Shown here piece by piece: positions 36,989 to 44,281 of a stretch of 64,000 bases of DNA. A program made the translations under genes and the position numbers. The notes under the pieces were generated by a model that did no database searches, had not been told where the DNA came from, and saw nothing but the letters and a program-made list of their open reading frames with translations. The stretch is from Shinella fusca. Lineage in GTDB: Bacteria; Pseudomonadota; Alphaproteobacteria; Rhizobiales; Rhizobiaceae. Numbering within the stretch: the stretch's first letter is position 1; each line of letters begins with the position of its first letter. Location: the NCBI RefSeq assembly GCF_014203155.1, contig NZ_JACHIK010000001.1:416540-480539 (forward strand), in the 5' to 3' direction.

Positions 36989-37789
36989 TCAGGCGAGCCC
37001 GGCCAGCTTTTCGAGGTCGATGCGCGCGCCCGGCCCGGCCGCGACGACGGGAGAGCCCCTGGTCAGCTTCTCGCCCTCCGTCGGGAAGGGCAGGTGCCAG
37101 CCGCCGGCCTCCGTCACGAGGCAATAGCCGGCAAGGCAGTCCCAGGCGTGCATGTAGGGCTCGTAATAGCCGACGAGCCGGCCGGCCGCGACATAGGCGA
37201 GCATCAGCGCGCCCGAGCCGTTGCGCATGAAAGTGCCGCCCTCGTGCAGGAGCCGGCTGACGATGTCCGCCACCGCTTCCGGCGTCACGTAGCTGTTGGC
37301 GCCGAGCCCGGTCATGCCGTTGCGGATGGTGCGGGACGGGTCGAGCGAAAGCCGCCTGCCGTTGAGCTCCGCCCCCCTGCCCGTCGCGGCCGCATAAACC
37401 TCGCCATGGCACGGCGCGTCGATGACGCCGATGACGGGAACGCCGTCGTGCAGCACGGCGATGGAGACGCACCAGTTCGGCATGCCGTTGACGAAGGGCG
37501 CCGTGCCGTCGATCGGGTCGACGACCCAGGTATAGCCGGACGTGCCGGCGGTATGGCCGAATTCCTCGCCGAGGAACCCGTCGCCGGGCAGCGCCGCCTC
37601 CACCTTCTCGCGGATGAGCGTTTCCACGTTACGGTCGGCGATGGAGACGACGTCCTGCAGGTCGCGCTTGGTCTCGATGACGAGGGAATCGCGCCGGTTG
37701 AAATAGTCGAGCGCCATGGCGCCGGCCTCACGGGCGATGGCCGTTGCGAGGGTAAAGCGCGTATCGAGGCCCGTGTCTTGCGACGTCAT
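36989..37789 (-). CDS. Inositol monophosphatase family protein
   Basis: This 266-residue Mg-dependent phosphatase of the IMPase/FBPase/CysQ superfamily has metal and substrate motifs GDGFLGEEFGHTAG (about residues 69-82), WVVDPIDGTAPFVNG (near 88-102) and AWDCLAGYCLVTEAGG (near 217-232). It should remove a phosphate from inositol phosphate, a sugar phosphate or histidinol phosphate. It sits 12 bases after the ABC ATPase gene and just before a metallophosphoesterase gene. This strongly suggests it dephosphorylates the imported substrate. Confidence 0.88.
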   Translation of the reverse strand: MTSQDTGLDTRFTLATAIAREAGAMALDYFNRRDSLVIETKRDLQDVVSIADRNVETLIREKVEAALPGDGFLGEEFGHTAGTSGYTWVVDPIDGTAPFVNGMPNWCVSIAVLHDGVPVIGVIDAPCHGEVYAAATGRGAELNGRRLSLDPSRTIRNGMTGLGANSYVTPEAVADIVSRLLHEGGTFMRNGSGALMLAYVAAGRLVGYYEPYMHAWDCLAGYCLVTEAGGWHLPFPTEGEKLTRGSPVVAAGPGARIDLEKLAGLA

Positions 37790-37801
37790 GCTGGTCTTCC
37801 T

Positions 37802-38866
37802 TCAACTGTCGATGATGGCGATGCCGCGCGTCTTGAAGCCGAGCGTGGCGTCGGAGGCGGCGGGCAGGATGCGGTCGACGGCATGGTCGACGATGAAGAG
37901 CGTGCCGACATCGGTTTCCACCTCGTATTCGACATGGTCGCCGAGATAGGCCGAATGCAGGACGCGGCCGGAAAGCCCCTCGCCGCGCCCTTCGGAAAGC
38001 GTCACCGCGCCGGGGCGCACCGCAAGGCTCGCCGCGCCGAGCTTTTCCCTGTTGCCGGCGGGAACGCTGTGCTCGACGCCGGCGATGCGCACCCGCGCCT
38101 TGCCGTTCTCGACGCCGAGGACCTCGCAGGCGACGACGTTCGCCTCGCCCATGAAATCGGCGATGAAGGAGGAGGCCGGCGCCTCGTAGAGCTCGCGCGG
38201 GGCGCCCGCCTGGGCGATCACGCCCTCCTTCATGACGATGATGCGGTCGGAGACGGCAAGCGCCTCGTCCTGGTCGTGCGTGACGTAGACGGCGGTGAAG
38301 CCGAGGCGCTGCTGGAGTTCGCGGATATCGGTGCGCACCTTGCGGCGCAGGCGCGCGTCGAGGTTGGAGAGCGGCTCGTCGAGCAGCAGCACCTGCGGCT
38401 CCAGCACGAGGGCGCGGGCGACGGCGACGCGCTGCTGCTGGCCGCCGGAAAGCTCGGCCGGAAGCCGCCCGCCCATGCCGGCAAGGCCGACCAGCGCCAG
38501 CCCCTCCTCCGCCTTTTCCCGCGCTTCCTTGCGCGAGAGGCCGGAGGATTCCAGGCCATAGGCGACGTTGTCGAGCGAGCTCATATGCGGGAAGAGCGCG
38601 TAGGACTGGAAGACCATCGAGACGTCGCGCTCGTTGGCCGGCAGCATGGTGACGTCCTTGCCGCCGATGAGGATGCGCCCCGCCGTCGGGTGCTCGAGGC
38701 CGGCGAGCATGCGCAGCGTCGTCGTCTTGCCGCAGCCGGAAGGGCCGAGGAGCGTGACGAGCGTGCCGGGCTCGATGGTGAGCGAGAGGTCGGGAATGGC
38801 GGTGAAGGCACCGAAGGTCTTCTTCACGTTCTCGAAGACGACGGAGCCGGCTTTCTTGGCGATCAT
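37802..38866 (-). CDS. ABC transporter ATP-binding protein (AfuC/FbpC-type)
   Basis: This 354-residue ATPase of the importer encoded upstream has Walker A GPSGCGKT near residues 38-45, signature LSGGQQQRVA near 140, Walker B LLLDEPLSNLDARLRRKV near 160, and a TOBE-type C-terminal domain from about 245. FbpC, AfuC and PotA groups share this look. Its ATG overlaps the permease stop (ATGA), and the phosphatase gene follows 12 bases later, so it belongs to one long operon. Confidence 0.92.
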   Translation of the reverse strand: MIAKKAGSVVFENVKKTFGAFTAIPDLSLTIEPGTLVTLLGPSGCGKTTTLRMLAGLEHPTAGRILIGGKDVTMLPANERDVSMVFQSYALFPHMSSLDNVAYGLESSGLSRKEAREKAEEGLALVGLAGMGGRLPAELSGGQQQRVAVARALVLEPQVLLLDEPLSNLDARLRRKVRTDIRELQQRLGFTAVYVTHDQDEALAVSDRIIVMKEGVIAQAGAPRELYEAPASSFIADFMGEANVVACEVLGVENGKARVRIAGVEHSVPAGNREKLGAASLAVRPGAVTLSEGRGEGLSGRVLHSAYLGDHVEYEVETDVGTLFIVDHAVDRILPAASDATLGFKTRGIAIIDS

Positions 38867-41082
38867 GCGGTTTTCTCCTGAGAAGAGGCGGACTGGGCAA
38901 GGCCGGCGACGCGGTTTTCACGTCGCAGGCGCCGTTCGCCCACGAGAAGCTGGAAGCCGGTGATGACGACGAGCATCACGACGATCAGCATGGAGGAATA
39001 GGCGATGGCCACGCCGTATTCGCCGTTCTCGACGAGGCCGACGATATAGGAGGTCGCCATGTTGTATTCGGCGCTGACGAGGAAGATGACGGCGCTGATG
39101 GAGGTGATGGCGCGCACGAAGGAATAGACGAGCGCGGCGGTGATGGCGGGGCGCAGGAGCGGCAGGATGACCTTGCGGATCGTGCGGAAGCTGCCGGCGC
39201 GCAGCGTCAGCGAGGCCTCGTCCAGGCTCTTGTCGAGCTGGCTCATCGCCGCGATGCCCCCGCGCACGCCGACCGGCATGTTGCGGAAGACGAAGCAGGC
39301 GATGAGGATCAGCGCCGAGCCGGTCATTTCCAGCGGCGGCAGGTTGAAGGCCATGATGTAGCTGACGCCGATGACCGTGCCGGGAATGGCAAAGCTCATC
39401 ATCAGCGCGAATTCGAAGGCGTTCTTGCCGGTGAATTTCTGCCGCACGATGATATAGGCCGTCAAAAGGCCGACGGCAGCGGTGAGCGGCGCGGAGATGA
39501 GCGCGATCTTCATGGTCGTCCAGAAGGAGTTCCAGGCAACGCCCGTCCAGTTGATGCCGCCGTCGAAGCCGATGGAGAAGGCCTTCGCGTAGTGTTCGAG
39601 GGTCAGCGAATTGTCGAGGCCCCAGGTCTTCACGAAGCCGCCGACGAGGATCATGCCGTAGACGACGAGCGTGAAGGCGATCCACGGCAGGACGACGGCA
39701 TGGACGGCGATGGAGAGCCCGCGCGGCAGGGCGATATGCGCCCCGCTGTCGCCCTTGCCGGTGACGGTGGCGAAATTCTTGCCCGAAAGCCAGAGACGCT
39801 GGGCGAGGAAGGCCGAGAGGGTGAAGAAGAGCAGCACCATGGCGAGCACGGCGGCGCGCGAGGGGTCGTTCTGCGAGCCGACGACGGCGAAGAAGATTTC
39901 CGTCGACAGCACGCCGTTGCTGCCGCCGAGCACCAGCGGGTTGCCGAAATCGGCCATGCTCTCGATGAAGCCGATGAGGAAGGCATTGGCAAGGCCGGGC
40001 TTCATCAGCGGCAGCGAGACGCGGCGGAAGGTGCGCCAGCGGTCGGCGCGCAGCGTCGTGGAGGCTTCCTCCATCGACGGGCTGACGCCCTCGACGACGC
40101 CGATCAGCACGAGGAAGGAAATGGGCGTGAAGGAGAGGACCTGCGCGATCCAGATGCCGGTGAGGCCGTAGAGCCAGCGGCCCGGCTCGACGCCGAAGAG
40201 GCTGGAGAGCCCCTGCGTGACGACGCCGGAGCGGCCGAAGAGCAGCGTGAGCGCAAGGCCGATGACGAAGGGCGGCGTGATGATCGGCAGGATGGTGAGA
40301 AGGCGAAGGCCCTTCTTGAAGGGAAAGCGCGTGCGCGTGGCGACGAGCGCGAAGGCGAGGCCGAGCAGGGTCGAGCCGAGGCCGGTCATGATGGCGAGCC
40401 AGAGCGTGCGCCAGGCGACGCCGCAGCGCCCCGCGCCGACGACGCAGTTGAGGCTCCACAGACTCGCATCCTGCATGTTGCGCACGAAGCCGTCCGGCTT
40501 GAACGAACCGTCGAAATCCTGCACCGAGCCGATGAACATGCTGCCGATGGGATAGAAGACGAAGACGGCGACGAGGAAGACGAGCAGCGAGATCGCGCTG
40601 ACGACGAAGGCGTCGCCCTTCATGACGCCGCGCTCGGCAAGGCCGAAGGCGAAGAAAAGCACGAAGGTGACGGCCGAGAGCACGGCGCCCGCGCCCATCG
40701 AGGGCTGGCCGTCGGCAAGCGGGCCGAACAGGGTTTCGCTGATCGTCCAGGTCCAGCCGGTAAAGCCGACGGCAAGGCCCTGCAGCGACAGGAAGACGAC
40801 GCCTATGGCGCCCGCCCATGCCAGCACGGCGCCGCGGCGCATCGGGTCCGCCATGCCGCGGGCCGCGCCGGCAACGAGAAGGAGAAGTACCGCGACGGCA
40901 AGCCAGAGCTGGCCGTGCAGGGCGATCTGCACGAGGCCGGGCGCGGCCTCCGCGGAAAGGGGGAAACCGGCCAGCCAACCGAATCCGAAGAAGCCGCCAT
41001 CGATGCGATACCAGGGCAGAAGGGTCAGGGCGACCGCGCCGAGGATCAGCACGATGTCCAGCCTGCGATTGCCATGCGTCAT
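38863..41082 (-). CDS. Fused ABC transporter permease with two membrane domains (AfuB/FbpB-type)
   Basis: This 739-residue protein is a tandem fusion of two permease domains. An N-terminal block of extra helices (to about residue 145) precedes permease domain 1 with docking loop EEASTTLRADRWRTFRRVSL near 340 and domain 2 with DEASLTLRAGSFRTIRKVIL near 635. FbpB and AfuB proteins have this duplicated layout, so no second permease gene is needed. The extended N-terminal helices make it longer than typical FbpB (about 500-580 residues). It lies between the binding protein and ATPase genes. Confidence 0.9.
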   Translation of the reverse strand: MTHGNRRLDIVLILGAVALTLLPWYRIDGGFFGFGWLAGFPLSAEAAPGLVQIALHGQLWLAVAVLLLLVAGAARGMADPMRRGAVLAWAGAIGVVFLSLQGLAVGFTGWTWTISETLFGPLADGQPSMGAGAVLSAVTFVLFFAFGLAERGVMKGDAFVVSAISLLVFLVAVFVFYPIGSMFIGSVQDFDGSFKPDGFVRNMQDASLWSLNCVVGAGRCGVAWRTLWLAIMTGLGSTLLGLAFALVATRTRFPFKKGLRLLTILPIITPPFVIGLALTLLFGRSGVVTQGLSSLFGVEPGRWLYGLTGIWIAQVLSFTPISFLVLIGVVEGVSPSMEEASTTLRADRWRTFRRVSLPLMKPGLANAFLIGFIESMADFGNPLVLGGSNGVLSTEIFFAVVGSQNDPSRAAVLAMVLLFFTLSAFLAQRLWLSGKNFATVTGKGDSGAHIALPRGLSIAVHAVVLPWIAFTLVVYGMILVGGFVKTWGLDNSLTLEHYAKAFSIGFDGGINWTGVAWNSFWTTMKIALISAPLTAAVGLLTAYIIVRQKFTGKNAFEFALMMSFAIPGTVIGVSYIMAFNLPPLEMTGSALILIACFVFRNMPVGVRGGIAAMSQLDKSLDEASLTLRAGSFRTIRKVILPLLRPAITAALVYSFVRAITSISAVIFLVSAEYNMATSYIVGLVENGEYGVAIAYSSMLIVVMLVVITGFQLLVGERRLRRENRVAGLAQSASSQEKTA

Positions 41083-41113
41083 GGCCGACCTCGCTGTACG
41101 TTCGTGTGAAAGG

Positions 41114-41141
41114 GGCGGCGCCCGGGGAGACGGGCGCCGCC
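41114..41141. other. Intercistronic hairpin between binding-protein and permease genes
   Basis: A perfect 11-bp stem (GGCGGCGCCCG with CGGGCGCCGCC) and 6-base loop lie in the 69-bp gap downstream of the binding-protein gene. There is no proper T-run in the direction of transcription, so it more likely protects the upstream mRNA from 3' decay or partly attenuates, giving excess binding protein over permease, as in many importer operons. Confidence 0.6.
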
Positions 41142-41151
41142 GGTCAGGACA

Positions 41152-42180
41152 TCAGTTGGCGACCGCGCCGATTTCGCGGTCCCAGCGCTCCAGCAGCTCC
41201 TTGCGCTTTGCCGGGTCGCCATAGGCCTTGAAGTCGTAGTCGATCAGCTTGATGTCCTCGAAACGCGGGGCTTCCTTCGGGATTTCCGCATTCTTGTTGG
41301 ACGGAAGCTGGAAGGACTTGGCGTCCTTCATGCGCGACTGGACTTCCGGGGTCAGCACCCAGTCGTACCAGATCTTCGCGTTGTCGAGGTTGCGCGCGCC
41401 CTTGATGATCGACATGGAGCCGATCTCGTAGCCGGTGCCTTCGCAAGGCGTGACCGACTGGATGGGGAAGCCTTCGACGGCCTGCGCCACGGCGTCATGC
41501 ACGAAGACGATGCCGAGCGCCGTCTCGCCGCGCGCGGCGGCCTTGACCGGCGCGGAGCCGGACTTGGTGTACTGCGAGACGTTGTCGTTGAGCTTCTTGA
41601 GATAGTCGAAGGCCTGCTCCTCGCCCATGATCTGCACGAGGGAGGCGAGCGCCGTATAGGCCGTGCCCGAGGAATTCGGGTTGGCGATCTGGATCTCGCC
41701 CTTCAGCTCGGGCGCGAGAAGATCGGCCCAGCACTTCGGCTCCTTGAAGCCCTTGGCCTTGAATATCTCCGTGTTGTAGCCCCAGCCGAGCGCGCCGGCA
41801 TAGACGCCGACCGTGCGATAGCCGGAGCTCTCCGCCTGGCTCTTGGCCCAGTCGGTCAACTGGTCGAGCATGGGGGACTTGTATTCCAGCGTCAGGCCTT
41901 CCGCGGCTGCCTGCAGATGCGGGTCGCCGGTGCCGGCCCACCACAGGTCGGTCTTCGGGTTGCGGGCCTCGGCGCGCACCTTCGCATAGGTCTCGCCGGC
42001 CGACAGGCGCACCATGTTCACCTTGATGTCGCTGTGCGCCTTTTCGAAATCGCCCTTCATCTGCTCGCAGATGACGACGTCCGCCGAGCAGATGAGGTTG
42101 AGCTCGCCCGCCGCCTTTGCCGGCATGGCGGCCAGCGCCGTTCCGGCGAAGAGCATGAGGGAAAGGGTCTTCATTTTCAT
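41152..42180 (-). CDS. ABC transporter substrate-binding protein (AfuA-like), copy 1
   Basis: This 342-residue exported protein has a signal peptide (MKMKTLSLMLFAGTALAAMP...AKAA). Its class 2 binding-protein core includes DLWWAGTGDPHLQAAAEG near 78-95, ANPNSSGTAYTALASLVQIM near 167-186, and VHDA (H228, D229) followed 23 residues later by E252 in GTGYEIG. This HD...E arrangement resembles that reported for the hexose-phosphate binder AfuA, as I recall it, rather than the paired tyrosines of iron-binding FbpA. The ATG at 42180 lies behind AGGAGGATGCCCCT. It precedes the fused permease gene. Confidence 0.85.
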   Translation of the reverse strand: MKMKTLSLMLFAGTALAAMPAKAAGELNLICSADVVICEQMKGDFEKAHSDIKVNMVRLSAGETYAKVRAEARNPKTDLWWAGTGDPHLQAAAEGLTLEYKSPMLDQLTDWAKSQAESSGYRTVGVYAGALGWGYNTEIFKAKGFKEPKCWADLLAPELKGEIQIANPNSSGTAYTALASLVQIMGEEQAFDYLKKLNDNVSQYTKSGSAPVKAAARGETALGIVFVHDAVAQAVEGFPIQSVTPCEGTGYEIGSMSIIKGARNLDNAKIWYDWVLTPEVQSRMKDAKSFQLPSNKNAEIPKEAPRFEDIKLIDYDFKAYGDPAKRKELLERWDREIGAVAN

Positions 42181-42300
42181 AGGGGCATCCTCCTGTTGCC
42201 TGGTTGTGGTCATGCGCATGAACGGGACGCGGCGAAGCCTTCGGGCTGCCGCCGGGCGGCCCGTTCACGATTTCGGATTGCGGTATTCCGTGGGGCCCGA

Positions 42301-43323
42301 TCAGTTCGTCGCGGTGATTTCCGCGTCGAACCGTTCGAGCAGCCGACTTCGTTCCTCCGGCGAGCCGAAGGTGGCGAAGTCGTAGTCCACCATCTTGATC
42401 ATCGAGATATCGGGCGCTGCGAGCGGCAGCGTCGATTTCGCGTTGGACGGCACCTGGTTCTGCCCGGAGGCCGCGCCCGTGCCCTGCCCTTCCGGGCTGA
42501 GGGCGAAATCGACGAAGCGCTTGGCCGCCTCCAGATGCCGCGCGCCCTTGACGATGCTGACGGCGCCGATCTCGTAGCCGGTGCCCTCGCAGGGCGCGAC
42601 GATGACGAGCGGATAGCCCGCCTGCTTCTGCGTGACGGCATCGTGCATGAAGGAGATGCCGATCAGCGTCTCGCCGCGCGCGGCTGCCTTGACGGGCGCC
42701 GCGCCGGCACTGGTGTAGCGGGCGATGTTGCGGTTGAGCGCCGAGAGGAAGCGGAAGGCCTCGTCCTCGCCAAAGAGCTGGACGAGCGTTGCCAGCGTCG
42801 TGAAGGCCGTGCCCGAGGAATTCGGATTGCCGCTCTCGATGCGGCCGCGATAGGCGATGTCCGCAAGGTCCTTCCAGCAGGCCGGCGCCGGCAGCTTCAA
42901 CTGGCGCAGCAGATCGGCATTGTAGGCAAAGCCGAGCGCGCCGGCATAGATGCCCGCCGAGCGCCCGCCGGACATGGCGAAGAAGTTCTGCGCCCAGGGC
43001 AGCATGTCGCGCTCGTGCGCCGGCTGGTAGGGCTCCAGCAGGTTCTCGGAGCCGGCCTGCAGGTGCGTGTCGCCGGTACCGCCCCACCAGACGTCGACCG
43101 TAGGCGCGGCCTTCTCGGCGCGGATCTGGTTGAGGATGTCGCCGGTACTCCGGCGCGTCATGGAGATTTCGAGGCCGGACTTGGCTTCATAGGCGCGCTT
43201 CATCGCCGCGCACCATGTCTCGTCGACGCCGCACAGCACGGTGAGCGCCGGTGCCGCCGTTCCGGCCGCCGTGCCGCATAGCCAAAGGGCCACGCCCGCG
43301 CAAAGTGCGGTGATGCGTCTCAC
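42301..43323 (-). CDS. ABC transporter substrate-binding protein (AfuA-like), copy 2
   Basis: This 340-residue paralogue of the next gene begins with GTG at 43323 behind GGGAGGAACAGC. The signal peptide is VRRITALCAGVALWLCGTAA. Conserved blocks parallel copy 1: VDVWWGGTGDTHLQAGSE, NPNSSGTAFTTLATLVQLFG, MHDA (H227, D228) and E251 in GTGYEIG. It carries a distinctive MTRRSTGD near 55-62 where copy 1 has VRLSAGE, so ligand preference may differ. It faces the two-component gene pair across a promoter region with 9-bp direct repeats, and is either first in the operon or a separately regulated second receptor. Confidence 0.85.
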   Translation of the reverse strand: MRRITALCAGVALWLCGTAAGTAAPALTVLCGVDETWCAAMKRAYEAKSGLEISMTRRSTGDILNQIRAEKAAPTVDVWWGGTGDTHLQAGSENLLEPYQPAHERDMLPWAQNFFAMSGGRSAGIYAGALGFAYNADLLRQLKLPAPACWKDLADIAYRGRIESGNPNSSGTAFTTLATLVQLFGEDEAFRFLSALNRNIARYTSAGAAPVKAAARGETLIGISFMHDAVTQKQAGYPLVIVAPCEGTGYEIGAVSIVKGARHLEAAKRFVDFALSPEGQGTGAASGQNQVPSNAKSTLPLAAPDISMIKMVDYDFATFGSPEERSRLLERFDAEITATN

Positions 43324-43407
43324 GCTGTTCCTCCCATCGGGACGCTTGCGGTCCCGTTCTCCACCCTCAGGATGGCACATCTGCCGCCCGCCGCAATCGA
43401 AGAATGG

Positions 43408-43472
43408 TTACCGTTCTTACAGGCAGGGCCGCGCGGGGCCCGACAAAGATTACAAAGGTTACAAATGTGACA
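43408..43472. promoter_or_regulatory. Phased TTACA direct repeats between binding-protein and two-component genes
   Basis: Two clusters of 9-bp-spaced half-sites: TTACC (43408) and TTACA (43417), then TTACA (43450), TTACA (43459) and TGACA (43468). Tandem same-orientation half-sites about one helical turn apart are the usual target of OmpR-family regulators. They lie in the divergent promoter region, so the adjacent regulator probably controls both directions. Confidence 0.55.
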
Positions 43473-43540
43473 AGCGGCATAATGCGAGCCGCTTTGAACA
43501 ATGCGCCGGCCCCGCCTATGATGGGCGCGGGAGGACTTTC

Positions 43541-44281
43541 ATGCTGAACGAGAGGATTCGGATTCTCATCGTCGAGGACGATCCGGACATGGCCGAACTC
43601 ATCTCCGACCTCGTGGAGGCGGAAGGCTGGGTGCCCGTGACCGCGTCCTCCGCCGAGGAGGCTGCCTGCGTGCTGGCGCGCGAGAGCGTGCACATGGTGC
43701 TGGTCGACCACAACCTGCCGGGCACGTCCGGGCGCACCTTCGCCCAGCGCCTGCGCGCCCAGACGAATATCGGCATCGTCATGGTGACGGCCGCCGGCAG
43801 CGCGGCCGACCGCGTGCTGGGGCTGGAGACGGCGGCGGACGACTATGTCGTCAAGCCCTTCGAGCCCATCGAGCTGACGGCCCGCATCAAGGCCGTGCTG
43901 CGCCGCACGATCCCCTCGCTGAAACCCGAGCGGGAGACCGAGCGCGAGGGGGAATCCGCCGCGCTCCAGCTCGGCGACTGGTCGGTGGACCTGAAGAACC
44001 GCCGCGCCACCTGCCTCTCCGATCCGGGCAAGTCGCTGACCAGCGCCGAATTCGCCCTGCTCGAGATCCTCGCCGAGACGCCGAACGCCCCCGTCAGCCG
44101 CGCGCAGATCCTCGAGCGGCTGGGATCGGAGAGCGACCGCTACATCGACCGCAATGTCGACGTGCTGGTGCTGCGCCTGCGCCGCAAGATCGAGCGCAAC
44201 CCGGACCTGCCCCGCCATATCAAGACGCGCCGGGGCAAGGGCTACGTGCTCGACACCGACGAGGGCGGGCTCGCTCCGTGA
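43541..44281 (+). CDS. OmpR-family response regulator
   Basis: This 246-residue regulator has a receiver domain with IVEDDPD and phospho-acceptor D56 in MVLVDHNLPGTSG, and conserved lysine in VVKPFEP. An OmpR winged helix at about 150-240 ends in RNVDVLVLRLRRKIE and RRGKGYVL. The DHNLPG sequence is reminiscent of TorR-type receivers. The ATG at 43541 follows GGGAGGACTTTC. It overlaps the kinase start (GTGA). Divergent from the AfuA-like gene with repeat half-sites between, it likely switches on the transporter when the ligand is sensed. Confidence 0.92.
   Translation: MLNERIRILIVEDDPDMAELISDLVEAEGWVPVTASSAEEAACVLARESVHMVLVDHNLPGTSGRTFAQRLRAQTNIGIVMVTAAGSAADRVLGLETAADDYVVKPFEPIELTARIKAVLRRTIPSLKPERETEREGESAALQLGDWSVDLKNRRATCLSDPGKSLTSAEFALLEILAETPNAPVSRAQILERLGSESDRYIDRNVDVLVLRLRRKIERNPDLPRHIKTRRGKGYVLDTDEGGLAP

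Noticed and set aside
37802..42180. Calling the transporter a ferric iron (FbpABC) system
   Set aside because: The fused permease fits, but the binding proteins have an HD...E arrangement rather than FbpA's tyrosine pair, and the operon contains two phosphatase-type genes; a phosphorylated organic ligand explains the context better.
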